Below are positions 33,815 through 42,476 of a stretch of 45,624 nucleotides of DNA, piece by piece (position 1 is the stretch's first letter; each line of letters begins with the position of its first letter). A program made the translations under genes and the position numbers. This DNA comes from Streptomyces coacervatus (GTDB lineage Bacteria > Actinomycetota > Actinomycetes > Streptomycetales > Streptomycetaceae), in the NCBI RefSeq assembly GCF_029223485.1, contig NZ_JARHTP010000037.1, positions 1-45,624 on the forward strand, given 5' to 3'. A model generated the notes under the pieces. It ran no database searches. It was given only the letters and a program-made list of their open reading frames with translations, and was not told the origin of the DNA.

Positions 33815-34160
33815 GCCGGACTCCTCCGGGCTCGGGGATCTCGACGACCCGCCCGGCCTCGTCCGTCAACTCGCGTGGATCGAGTACGGGGTTGGCGTCG
33901 GCGATCCGCCACCACTGGCCGGGGTCGCCGACGTAGCGCTGGGCGAGCAGATCGGGCCGCTCGCCCGCGCCGACGACGTGTTCCCGGGTCTCCTGGGCGT
34001 CGAGCGGGGGCAGCAGGCGGCGTTTGGCGTACCGGACTTCGGTGCCGTCCTTCTGGATGTGTATGCCGATCTCGGCGTCGTGGTAACGGCTGGTCCGCGG
34101 GTAGGGGTGGGCCCCCGGTATCGCGCTCAGGGCACTCTCGTAGGACTCGATGTCAGCCAT
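33807..34160 (-). CDS. LysM-like tail protein (CIS, Afp7-C-terminal type)
   Basis: The 117-residue protein contains REHVVGAGERPDLLAQRYVG followed by DPGQWWRIADANP, a LysM-like module of the type joining tube and hub in contractile tails (P2 gpX family). The N-terminus reads SRYHDAEIGIHIQKDGTEVRY. ATG at 34160 was chosen; a GTG at 34184, which would overlap the upstream gene, is possible. In other systems this module is fused to the CIS-tube-domain protein encoded just upstream; here the two are separate genes, 10 nt apart. Confidence 0.8.
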   Translation of the reverse strand: MADIESYESALSAIPGAHPYPRTSRYHDAEIGIHIQKDGTEVRYAKRRLLPPLDAQETREHVVGAGERPDLLAQRYVGDPGQWWRIADANPVLDPRELTDEAGRVVEIPEPGGVRRV

Positions 34161-34170
34161 GAGGTCGGGC

Positions 34171-34857
34171 TCAGCCCCTTCCACTCAGTACGTCGGCACC
34201 CGGCAGCCCGAGGGCCCCGAGACTCCCGCCGCGCGCGGCGGCGGCGAGCCGCTCCTTCTGCGCGAGGTGGGCCATGTAGAGGTCGGCGCCGCGGTGCCCG
34301 GCGGGCAGGTCGCTGACGGTGAGGATCTTCATTCCGATACTCAGCGAGGCCCGTATCGGATTGAGATTCACGTCGAACGCGGACTCGTTGACGGACAGTT
34401 CGGTGAGCCGCACGGGCATGACCCGCTTGCTCCCCCAGGTGAACAGCGTGAGCGGCATCTCGATCGGGCTGATCTCGATGGTCCCGTTCGCCGCGAGCCG
34501 ACTCGCGGCGCGGAGCTGTGCGGTGGTGGGCTGCACAAGCATCTCCAGCGTGGCGAGCTGGGGGTGGATCCCGTCGGGCGCAGCGATCTCCAGCTGATCG
34601 GTGGCGTCGATCTCGGCGGTGAACTTCCAGGTCTCCTGCGCCGGCCCCTTGAGCCTCAGCGCCTCGTTCCGGTCCCCGCTGCCGGCGCCACCGCTGGAAG
34701 CGTCACCGCTGTCCCCGGCGGACTGGGGCGCGATGCTGCGCTCCAGGGTGTCCGGGTTGAACTGCAGCACGATGATGCGCTGGGGGGTGCCGGTGTCGGG
34801 GTCGACGACGACGATGCCGGAGCGAATGGGTTTGGGGATGTCGGCGTAGCGGGTCAC
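34171..34857 (-). CDS. CIS tube-domain protein (Afp7/Pvc7 N-terminal type)
   Basis: This 228-residue protein contains RIIVLQFNPDTLERSI near the N-terminus, a motif of the domain annotated as contractile injection system tube protein (N-terminal domain). TWKFTAEIDATDQLE and LTLFTWGSKRVMPVRLTELSV follow as expected for a beta-barrel tube initiator. It starts with GTG at 34857, overlapping the upstream stop (GTGA). It probably forms the first ring above the hub, on which the tube grows; it is not the major tube protein. A Gly/Ser-rich loop lies about residues 45-62. Confidence 0.75.
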   Translation of the reverse strand: MTRYADIPKPIRSGIVVVDPDTGTPQRIIVLQFNPDTLERSIAPQSAGDSGDASSGGAGSGDRNEALRLKGPAQETWKFTAEIDATDQLEIAAPDGIHPQLATLEMLVQPTTAQLRAASRLAANGTIEISPIEMPLTLFTWGSKRVMPVRLTELSVNESAFDVNLNPIRASLSIGMKILTVSDLPAGHRGADLYMAHLAQKERLAAAARGGSLGALGLPGADVLSGRG

Positions 34858-35555
34858 AGACGGGCCTCCAGCCGGCTGATGAGCGGTGCGTAGTCGTACT
34901 GCGGGAAGGCCGAGGGAAAGGTCCGCAGCATGGCCGTGAGGTTCTCCCGATGCCTCCGGAACTCAAGACCGCGCAATTCCACGTCGACGAACAGCATCTG
35001 CCAGCCGAAGGCACCCTTCGTCAGGCGCAGAGCCTCCAGATAGGCGCAGTAGTCGAGCTCCATCCGGAGGAATCCCTGGGTATTGGTGTCCTCTTCGTAC
35101 AGGTAGCGGTCCTGGTACCAGATCTCCAACTGGTCCTTGTGCGGTTCGATCCGGATGTAGGCCGCCTCGCCCGTCGCCCTGGCGGGAGCGAAGTCGATCA
35201 ATCGCAGCTCCGACATCAGGGAGCGTTCCGGTTCCGAGGCCAGGTCGTTGTAGCGCGGAGCGTCACGGAGGAGTGCCCGGTAGAGGTGCGGGAGGCAGAA
35301 CTCGCCGTGCAGCTCCAGCTCGGGGTCCACGCAGTGCCATTGGCACGACAGGGACCAGAACCGCAGCGCGCAGTCCTTGAGTTCGGCGCTGAGCCGTACG
35401 TCCGCCCATTCCTCTTTCGTCCCGGACAGCGGGTCGAAGTCGGAGATGGGGAACGACAGGCTCTCCTTCTCGTCCGTCACCTCGAACAGGGGATTGGATT
35501 TCAGCTCCCTGATGGATTCGACCTGCTGCTCTTCGCTTCGTGTCAACGCTTCCAT
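34854..35555 (-). CDS. Hypothetical protein, candidate immunity protein for the nuclease effector
   Basis: I do not recognise this 233-residue protein. It is mostly acidic with many aromatic residues (QWHCVDPELELHGEFCLPH, IWYQDRYLYEEDTN), has no signal peptide or TM segment and ends in a basic RLEARL. Its place directly after the gene for a protein with a toxin-like nuclease C-terminus, the relatively low GC shared with that toxin end, and its acidic soluble character are what one expects of an immunity protein. GAAGG precedes its ATG. An alternative is an eCIS structural or adaptor protein, since it overlaps the next CIS gene by 4 nt. Function is inference. Confidence 0.5.
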   Translation of the reverse strand: MEALTRSEEQQVESIRELKSNPLFEVTDEKESLSFPISDFDPLSGTKEEWADVRLSAELKDCALRFWSLSCQWHCVDPELELHGEFCLPHLYRALLRDAPRYNDLASEPERSLMSELRLIDFAPARATGEAAYIRIEPHKDQLEIWYQDRYLYEEDTNTQGFLRMELDYCAYLEALRLTKGAFGWQMLFVDVELRGLEFRRHRENLTAMLRTFPSAFPQYDYAPLISRLEARL

Positions 35556-35592
35556 GTGTTCTGGCCTTCGATAGGAGTGGGGCTTCCCCCGT

Positions 35593-38500
35593 TCAGAATT
35601 GGAGACGGCCTGCCGTCTTCAGCTGGAGCAAGCGCTTCTTGATCTTGTCCAGCTTGAACCTCTGGTTGTACGCCTGCAACTTGTTCACCATGTCGACCTC
35701 GTTGACGAAAGGCCGCAGTTTCACGATCGCAGTCATGTGCGAATCCCTGGCCTCAAGGGCGAGTTTGAGACGGTAGAGGTCCTTCTCCGTGTTGACGTTG
35801 ATGGTGCGGTGCTCGGGGAGAGTCGGCGGTTTCTCCATGTTGGAGATGGTGACTTCGTCCTCCAGCCCCATCTTGGTCCAGTGGGTATCACTCTCACCGC
35901 TGGTCCCGTCCTTCTGTTCGTACTTCCCCCATGCGGTGCGAAGGCGGCTGGGGAAACCCGGGGGTTGGGTGACGCGGTCGTCCGGAGCACGAAGTTCCGG
36001 GTGATAGGCGATCTCCACCTGATACCAGGCGATCCGGCTCCCGTTCTTTATCCACTTGAAGGCGGGTCCCTCGGTCGCCCGGAGTCTCATGTTCTGGTAG
36101 TGCCGCGCCGGTACGAGGTTCTGGTTCATGGTGTTGCCACCCAGTTCGGACGGCAGGAGATGGGTTCGGTCCCATTGTTCGCTGTCGTTCAGTGTGTTCT
36201 TGCCCAGGTAGCGGAATCCGATCGGATCGGGCGTCCGTGCGGTGTTCTTCGAGCCCTCCTCCGCGGCGAATCGCGCGTTGAGGTACTGGGAAGTGAAGTC
36301 AGCGGCGAGCGCATTGTCCCGGAATCGCGGCGACTTGACCGGCGGCAGGCCCTTCTTCCGGTGCGGCGCGTTCAGCCAGTCTTCCGGATTGGTCCTGTCA
36401 CCCAGGTCGTCGCCATTGGTGTCGAAGCCCTGCTGCGGCGCCTCCGTACCGCCGATCACTCTGCCCTTCGGGTTGAGTTCGGCTTCGACCTCGAAGTGCG
36501 GCGGGTGATTCCGGGTCAGTGCGGTGAGCCGATACCAGATCCGGTACAGCTCGAGCCGCTGGAGGTGACGGCTGCGGGCGATTCCCTTTTCCAGACTGCT
36601 CTTTTCCTTCGGTTCTATCCGGGCGATGATCTTCCGCAGGCGCTCCTGCTTGGAGTCCTTCGAGTCCTCCTTCTTCTTGCGCCTGTCCTTGTCCCTCTTC
36701 GACTTGGGCCTGCCGGGCCTTTCCCTGTCGGGCTTGTTCTTGGGCCGGCGGGGATCGCGCTCGTCCGGTTTCGGCCTGCGCGGCTTGCCGTCCTCGTCGT
36801 GCTTGGGCTTCTTCGGGTCCTCGTCCTTGCCGTTCCTCGGCTTCTTCGGGTCCTCACCCTTGTCGCCGGGCCGCCTCGGCGGGGTCTCCTTGCCGGGGCC
36901 CTTGGGCCTGCCCGGCGTTTCCTCCTTGGGCCTGCCCGACTCGCCCTGCTTGGGCCTGCCGGGCTCCTCGGGCTTCGGCTTGTTCGTGCCCGGTGTCTCC
37001 CCCGTGTCCTTCGGGCGCTGGGGGGTCTCGTCCTTCGGCTTGTCGGGCGTGGAGTCCTTCGGCTTGTCCGGGGCGGTTTCCTTCGGCTTCTCGGGGGTCT
37101 TCGGCTTGGTCTCCGGTTCGGGCTTCGGCTTCGGACGGGGCTCCGCCTTCGGCTGGGGCTTCGCCGTCGGCGTGGGGCGGGTGTCCGGCTCGCCCGAGGG
37201 CCTGCCGGCAGGCCGGTCCTTCGGACGGGTGGTGCCCGTCGGTTCCGCCGGCTTGGGACGGGTCGGGGTGCCCGTGTCACCCGCGGTGGGCTTTCGGGTG
37301 GGAGCCGCTGCGTCCTTGGGGGCGCCCTCGTCCTCCGCTCCCCCGCCCGGACGCCTGCGCGGGCCCTCGCCCTCCCCGCCGCCACGGAACAGCTTCGCCG
37401 CGATGCCCTTCAGGCGGCGGCCCACCTTGGCGACGTACTTGCCGATCGCGCTGAGCAGGTACTGGTAGGCGAGTTCGAGCAGGGCGACGATGCCGGCCGC
37501 GACCGCCTTGGCGAACAGCAGGCCCGCGCCGCCCTGGCGGACCGCGCGCAGCCAGGACAGGACCGCGCCCATGGCCTGCAGAATCGCCCCCAGGGCGCCG
37601 ATCGCCGTACGGATGGCGTCGATCACGGCCATCGCCCAGCCGGCGCCGGGAATCAGCTTCGCGACGACTTTGGTGATGACGATCTCGCCGATGATGAAGG
37701 GGAGTTGGGGGACGACCGCGTCCCAGGTCTCCTTCACGATCCGTTCGAGGGAGAAGCCGCCCTTGATCAGCTTGTCGATGATCGCCTTCGGTATGCCGAG
37801 GATCTCGTCGAGCTTCTCCTGGAACCACTGTTTGACCGCGGACTGGACCTCGCGGAACATGTAGTGCTTCGCACCGTCGACCGCCGAGTTCTTCGCGCCG
37901 CTGAGCCAGCCGCCCGGGTCGTCCAGGAAGTCGATCGCGATCATCATGAACTCACCGAGTGCGCCCAGGAGTTTGGAGGCGTAGTCGAGGATCGACTTGA
38001 CCGCGTCGATGATCGACTTGATGACGTCCATGAGCATCTTCTTGAGGATGTTCAGGATGTCGCTGAGCATCTTGGCGAGCTGGTTGAGCAGATCGGTGAC
38101 GAACTGCTTGAGCTCCGCCGCGAGCCGGGTGACGAGGGCGATCGCCGCCTCGATCAGGTCGGTGACGAGCTTCCGTATCCGCTGGGCCAGTTCGATGATC
38201 TCGCGGACCATCTCCACGGCGAACTCGATCAGATCGTCGATCAGGCTCTTGATCGTGTCGACGATGAACTTGCGGGCCTCGTTGATCCAGCGCTCGACCG
38301 TGTCCTTGAAGTTCTTGATGAAGTTGACGACCGCGTCACGAGCGTCCCGAATGATCTGGACGATCGCGTTCTTGATCTCGATGACCTTCTGCTTGATCCA
38401 GTCGAAGGCCTTGGTGAGCCAGTTGCCCGAGTCCTGGGCCGCGCTGTCCGTCTTGTTCTTCGCGTCCGACTCGGCCTGGTCGCCCTTGTCCTTGATCTGC

Positions 38501-41500
38501 TTGTCGCTGTCGGTCTTCTGCTGGGCGACGTCGTCGTCGGTCTTCTTCTCGTGGTCCTGGACGTCCTTGCGGACCTTGTCCGCCCGGTCGGTCTTCTTGT
38601 CGCCGAGCTTCTTGAGCGACTGGTCCTGCTCCTTGCGCCAGTCCTCCCGGTGCGCGGTGACCTCGTCGAGGGCCTTCGTGCGCCGGCCGGCCTGGTCGCC
38701 GGTGTTCTTCCGGATCCCCTCGTCGACCTGTTGACGGTTCTTGGTCTGTGAGTCCCGGGTGTCCTTGTCCTTGGTCTGGCGGCTGGTGGACATGCCTTTC
38801 TGGCCCTGGCTGAACGCCGCCTGGAACTCCGGACCCTTGTCGTGCTCGGCCACCACCGAGGCCGCGTCCGGGGGTACGGCACCGGTGACCGCCCCGCCGG
38901 GCACCGCGGCACCCTGGCCGCCGTCCGCGCCGGGCACCTGCCCCTTGAGTTCCTCCTGGGGAGCGTCGGGATAGACCTGGTCCTCGCCCATCGAGCGGCC
39001 GGAGTCGTCACGGGCCGTGTCGAGCGTGTCCTGGCCCTTGGTGTCGACGGCCTCGCCCTGCTCGTCGGACGTCTGCTGGGCCGCGCCCTGCATCTGCACG
39101 CCTGGCGCGTTGCCCGCCTGAGCCTGCTTCAGCGCCTCGTCCTTGGTGGGCAGTCCGGCGAACTTGGCGGCCAGTTCCTGCTTGTCGACGTGGAAGCCGA
39201 GCTTCTCGGCGAGCCAGCCGATGCCGAAGCCCAGCGCCATCTTGAAGGTCTGCCAGCCGCTCGGCTCCTCGGCCTTCTCCGCCTCGATCTGCCCCTCGGG
39301 CTCCTTGGCACCGGTGACCTGGGCGTTCTCCGCGTCGGGGGCCTGGGACTTCTGCGCCGGGTCCTGCGCGTACTGGGCGGGCGCATCGGTCTTCGGCTTG
39401 CCCTCAAGGGTCTGCGGGGCGCCCGCCGGACGCTGCATGGAGGGCGGTGCGGCGGCGAGCTGCTTGTGCTCGTCGCCCACGCTGCGGTCCACCGAACCGC
39501 TCACCCCGCCCATCGCCACCAGGGCCTTGTCGGGCTTCAGGGTGGCCGCCGTACTCAGGCCCGCCTCGGGTGAGACCTGGGAGAGGTTCGGGGCCGGTGC
39601 CGAGTCCTTCTTCCCCTTGCCCTGGCCGGCGGGCTTACTGGCGACGCCACCTGCCGACGGTGCGCCGGAGGCGGATGCCGTCTGCGGGGCGGCGGCCGGT
39701 GCCCGTTCCGGCTGCGGGGCGGCACCGACCGCGTCCTCGACGGCCTGGGCGGTGGACGTGGCATTCGCGGTCCTGGGTGCGGGCGCGGGCCGAGGCGCCG
39801 GCGCGGGTGCCTGTGCCGTCGCGGGCCGCGCGGGAGTGGCACGGTCCGGCTCCGGCGCCGCCCCGCTCTGCGCGCCGCTGGTCGCCGTCCCGGGCCGGTC
39901 GGCGTTGGACCCGCCGGTGAGCTGCGAGTCCCGCGCGGCCGGGGGCGCCGTGGCCTCGGCCTTGACGTCGCTCCCCGCGGCCGGCGCGGAGCCGGTCTGC
40001 TGCTCCGGCCGGCCGCCGGCGGTCTGCGGTGCGGCGGCCGTACCGCCCACCGCCTGCGGTGAGCCCTTCTCCTGGGCGGCCCCGCCCCGCTCCCCCGCGG
40101 CCGGGGTGCCCTTCTCCTCCTTGGCCGCCTGCTCCTGCCCGGCCCCGTCCGGCTTCGCCGACTGCTGGGCACCGGGAGCCTGCTGCACGGTGGTCTGCGC
40201 GGTGACGGGACCGGCCTTCGGATCGTCGGCGCTCTTGGGGTCCTGTGTGACGGAACCGGAGCTGGGCAGTGCGGTGGCCCGCTCCTGCGGGTCGAGCCCG
40301 GAGAGCAGGGTGTCCCCCGGCCCGCCCACCGTCTCGGGAGCAGTCGACGTGACCGGCTCGGCCGCCGGGGTCTCGACGGTGTCGTCCTCGACGTCCGCCT
40401 GGGCCGCCGCGTCCTCGGCGTCCTCCGCGTCGCGCTCCGCCTGTACCTGGTCGGCCTTGGTCGGCGGCGGCGCCGGGAAGTCCGGGCGGGACGCGCCGGC
40501 CTCCGCTCCCTTGTCCGCCGTCGGCACGCCGGACACATCGGGGTCCTGTTCCGGGAGGAAGTCCTCCGGCTGGAGGTCGATGTCCCAGGCGCTGGGTTCG
40601 GCGCCGCCGACCTCCACCTCCGAGGTGCTGTCGGAGAGCGCACCCTCGTCGTCGGCCGCCTCCTGATTGCCGTCGAGGTCCTGATTGCGTACGCCGTCCA
40701 GAGCGCTGGACGGGGTGGGCAGCGGGATGTCCGTGCCGGGCGCGGGCGAACCCGTCGGCCGGTCCGAGCCCCGCTTGTCGGCCTGCGGGATCTGCCGGCC
40801 GGCGGCGAACTGGTCGGCGGCACCGGGCCGGTTCCGCGCGGCGGACTCCTCCGCGCCGGCGACGGGGACGCCCTGCTCACCTGCGGCGTCCTGCTGCTGC
40901 GCCTCCTGCTGTTGGTCCTGCCCGCCGCCCTCGGCTTCCTGCTCCTGCGCCTGCCCGCCGCCCTCGGACGCCTCCTGCTGCCCGGCAGCCGACGGCTCCG
41001 CCGGCGCGGCGGCCGGGATGTCCTGCGCCTGCTGCCCGGCCGGGGCCGAGGTGTTCCGCGAGGGGGTCGCGTCCCGTACGCCGGCCGCCGGAGCCCCGCC
41101 TGCGCGCGCCTGGGACCCCGGCTGCTGCCGCCGGTCCCGGGCGTCGGACTCGGCCCGCTCGCGCCGGGCGCGCTCCTCGGACTCGGTCTGCCGCTGCTCA
41201 CGGGTGCCGCCGTTCAGCGGGGTGCTTCCGGGGGCGCCCGGCCGCTCGGCCCGCTCCTTCTCCGGACCGGTCGCGCCGGCCGGGCGGTCCTGGCCGGCCC
41301 GGTCCTCCTGGGCCCGGCGCTGTGCGCTGTCCCGCTCGGCGCGCACCTCCTCCGCCGTGTCCGGCTCGACCTCGGGAGCATCGTGCGCGTCGCGCTCCAC
41401 ACGGTCGTCGGCGAAGTCGTCGTACGCCTCGATGTCGTCGACGAGGTCGAGTACCCGGTCGTGCTCCGGGCCGAGCAGTCGGCCCTCCAGCCGGTCGAGG

Positions 41501-42183
41501 ACGCTGTCGAGCAACTCGGCGGGCAGTCCGGCCAGTTGGCGGCGGGTGCGCTGGGAGAGGTCCTCGGGGTCGCCGCGCAGGGAGCGTACGAGGGAGTTGG
41601 CGAGCCGGTCGACGAGGGTCGCCGGGTCGATCGCCTCCGCGCGCTGCCGGTCGGCGTCCACCGTCGCGTACCGCAGCCAGCCGGGGGTGGCCTGGCCCTC
41701 CTCGACCTGCGGGGCGGTCTCCTCCCGGACGGCCGCCTGCGCCGCTGTCTCCGCCTCCCGCTCGATGGCCTGCTGCGGCAGGCTGACGGCGCCGAGCTCG
41801 CGGCCGGCCCGCAGGGCGCCGAGGCCGTGCGGGTTCTGCACCGTGTGCTGGAGTTCGTGGGTGAGCAGCCGTCGGCCCTCGTCGGTGCCGGGCTTGAAGG
41901 CGCCCTCACGGAACAGGATGTCCTGACCGACGGCGACCGCGTCCGCGCCCAGCAGCTCGGTCAGCTGCCCGGCGTCCCGGCCGGTGTGCAGCCGTACGCG
42001 GCTCAGGTCGTGACCGAGCTGCTCCTCCAGCTCCCGCCGCAGACCGGGGTCGAGAGGCTGTCCGGCGCCGCTGACGATGTTCTTCGGCTCGGGCGCCCGG
42101 GACTTGGCGGCCCGCTCCTTGCGCTTGCGGCGCCGCTGCTCGGCCGACTGCTCCGAACTGGCGTCCTGGGTCTGGGAACTCAC
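35593..42183 (-). CDS. Giant DUF4157 protein with C-terminal His-Me-finger nuclease-like domain (putative CIS effector)
   Basis: This modular protein has 2196 residues. Residues 35-120 form a DUF4157 domain with the zincin-like motif LLTHELQHTVQ (His109, Glu110, His113); DUF4157 is a known eCIS-associated domain. About 230-960 is Gln/Ala/Pro/Glu-rich and disordered. A Lys/Asp-rich stretch (to about 1250) leads to about 350 residues of amphipathic and hydrophobic helices (1252-1600) with a glycine-rich membrane-like section near 1500-1550. A Lys/Pro-rich linker (RPK, KPK, about 1600-1865) precedes the final domain, which has WDRTHLLPSELGG with His2008 and NQNLVP with Asn2022. These fit the catalytic histidine and metal-binding asparagine of DNA/RNA non-specific endonucleases (Endonuclea_NS_2 type). 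GTG start at 42183 overlaps the previous stop. It could be cargo with pore-forming and nuclease parts, or partly a tape measure. Confidence 0.8.
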   Translation of the reverse strand: MSSQTQDASSEQSAEQRRRKRKERAAKSRAPEPKNIVSGAGQPLDPGLRRELEEQLGHDLSRVRLHTGRDAGQLTELLGADAVAVGQDILFREGAFKPGTDEGRRLLTHELQHTVQNPHGLGALRAGRELGAVSLPQQAIEREAETAAQAAVREETAPQVEEGQATPGWLRYATVDADRQRAEAIDPATLVDRLANSLVRSLRGDPEDLSQRTRRQLAGLPAELLDSVLDRLEGRLLGPEHDRVLDLVDDIEAYDDFADDRVERDAHDAPEVEPDTAEEVRAERDSAQRRAQEDRAGQDRPAGATGPEKERAERPGAPGSTPLNGGTREQRQTESEERARRERAESDARDRRQQPGSQARAGGAPAAGVRDATPSRNTSAPAGQQAQDIPAAAPAEPSAAGQQEASEGGGQAQEQEAEGGGQDQQQEAQQQDAAGEQGVPVAGAEESAARNRPGAADQFAAGRQIPQADKRGSDRPTGSPAPGTDIPLPTPSSALDGVRNQDLDGNQEAADDEGALSDSTSEVEVGGAEPSAWDIDLQPEDFLPEQDPDVSGVPTADKGAEAGASRPDFPAPPPTKADQVQAERDAEDAEDAAAQADVEDDTVETPAAEPVTSTAPETVGGPGDTLLSGLDPQERATALPSSGSVTQDPKSADDPKAGPVTAQTTVQQAPGAQQSAKPDGAGQEQAAKEEKGTPAAGERGGAAQEKGSPQAVGGTAAAPQTAGGRPEQQTGSAPAAGSDVKAEATAPPAARDSQLTGGSNADRPGTATSGAQSGAAPEPDRATPARPATAQAPAPAPRPAPAPRTANATSTAQAVEDAVGAAPQPERAPAAAPQTASASGAPSAGGVASKPAGQGKGKKDSAPAPNLSQVSPEAGLSTAATLKPDKALVAMGGVSGSVDRSVGDEHKQLAAAPPSMQRPAGAPQTLEGKPKTDAPAQYAQDPAQKSQAPDAENAQVTGAKEPEGQIEAEKAEEPSGWQTFKMALGFGIGWLAEKLGFHVDKQELAAKFAGLPTKDEALKQAQAGNAPGVQMQGAAQQTSDEQGEAVDTKGQDTLDTARDDSGRSMGEDQVYPDAPQEELKGQVPGADGGQGAAVPGGAVTGAVPPDAASVVAEHDKGPEFQAAFSQGQKGMSTSRQTKDKDTRDSQTKNRQQVDEGIRKNTGDQAGRRTKALDEVTAHREDWRKEQDQSLKKLGDKKTDRADKVRKDVQDHEKKTDDDVAQQKTDSDKQIKDKGDQAESDAKNKTDSAAQDSGNWLTKAFDWIKQKVIEIKNAIVQIIRDARDAVVNFIKNFKDTVERWINEARKFIVDTIKSLIDDLIEFAVEMVREIIELAQRIRKLVTDLIEAAIALVTRLAAELKQFVTDLLNQLAKMLSDILNILKKMLMDVIKSIIDAVKSILDYASKLLGALGEFMMIAIDFLDDPGGWLSGAKNSAVDGAKHYMFREVQSAVKQWFQEKLDEILGIPKAIIDKLIKGGFSLERIVKETWDAVVPQLPFIIGEIVITKVVAKLIPGAGWAMAVIDAIRTAIGALGAILQAMGAVLSWLRAVRQGGAGLLFAKAVAAGIVALLELAYQYLLSAIGKYVAKVGRRLKGIAAKLFRGGGEGEGPRRRPGGGAEDEGAPKDAAAPTRKPTAGDTGTPTRPKPAEPTGTTRPKDRPAGRPSGEPDTRPTPTAKPQPKAEPRPKPKPEPETKPKTPEKPKETAPDKPKDSTPDKPKDETPQRPKDTGETPGTNKPKPEEPGRPKQGESGRPKEETPGRPKGPGKETPPRRPGDKGEDPKKPRNGKDEDPKKPKHDEDGKPRRPKPDERDPRRPKNKPDRERPGRPKSKRDKDRRKKKEDSKDSKQERLRKIIARIEPKEKSSLEKGIARSRHLQRLELYRIWYRLTALTRNHPPHFEVEAELNPKGRVIGGTEAPQQGFDTNGDDLGDRTNPEDWLNAPHRKKGLPPVKSPRFRDNALAADFTSQYLNARFAAEEGSKNTARTPDPIGFRYLGKNTLNDSEQWDRTHLLPSELGGNTMNQNLVPARHYQNMRLRATEGPAFKWIKNGSRIAWYQVEIAYHPELRAPDDRVTQPPGFPSRLRTAWGKYEQKDGTSGESDTHWTKMGLEDEVTISNMEKPPTLPEHRTINVNTEKDLYRLKLALEARDSHMTAIVKLRPFVNEVDMVNKLQAYNQRFKLDKIKKRLLQLKTAGRLQF

Positions 42184-42476
42184 CGGCCCACCTCCCCGTG
42201 ACCGCTCAGCCCCTCGTGCACGGCACGCGCCAGGTGCTGTCCGAGGCGCCGCGCGGAGAGCCCGGCGGGCAGGGGCGGCAGCCCGGTCAGCGCGTCGACG
42301 GCCAGGGGACCGTCCGCGGCCAGGGGCACTCCGTGCAGCCGTACGAGCCGGGTCAGTTCGCTCTCGAACGCGGCCGAGACGCGCTCGGGGTCGGCCCGGA
42401 AGCCGTCGAGCACCAGCTCGCCGACCTCGATCCGAATCGCCGAGGGCTCCCGGTCCCGGGAGGACGTCACACCCAT
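42180..42476 (-). CDS. Small conserved CIS-locus protein of unknown function
   Basis: This 98-residue protein has the pattern IRIEVGELVLDGFRADPERV near the N-terminus and a helical C-terminus (RRLGQHLARAVHEGL). Similar short proteins are encoded between the ATPase and DUF4157 genes in actinobacterial eCIS loci, as I recall them; no enzymatic motif is seen. It overlaps the ATPase gene by 10 nt and the DUF4157 gene by 4 nt, so it is firmly within the operon. A chaperone or adaptor for the large neighbour is possible but not shown. Confidence 0.65.
   Translation of the reverse strand: MGVTSSRDREPSAIRIEVGELVLDGFRADPERVSAAFESELTRLVRLHGVPLAADGPLAVDALTGLPPLPAGLSARRLGQHLARAVHEGLSGHGEVGR

Noticed and set aside
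36640..37380. CRISPR-like or satellite repeat
   Set aside because: The repetitive DNA is coding Lys/Pro low complexity with no constant repeat and spacer units.
35599..38751. A 1050-codon plus-strand frame with Leu-rich repeats opposite the DUF4157 protein
   Set aside because: The apparent leucine-rich pattern is the complement of the Lys/Pro and amphipathic helix codons of the real gene.
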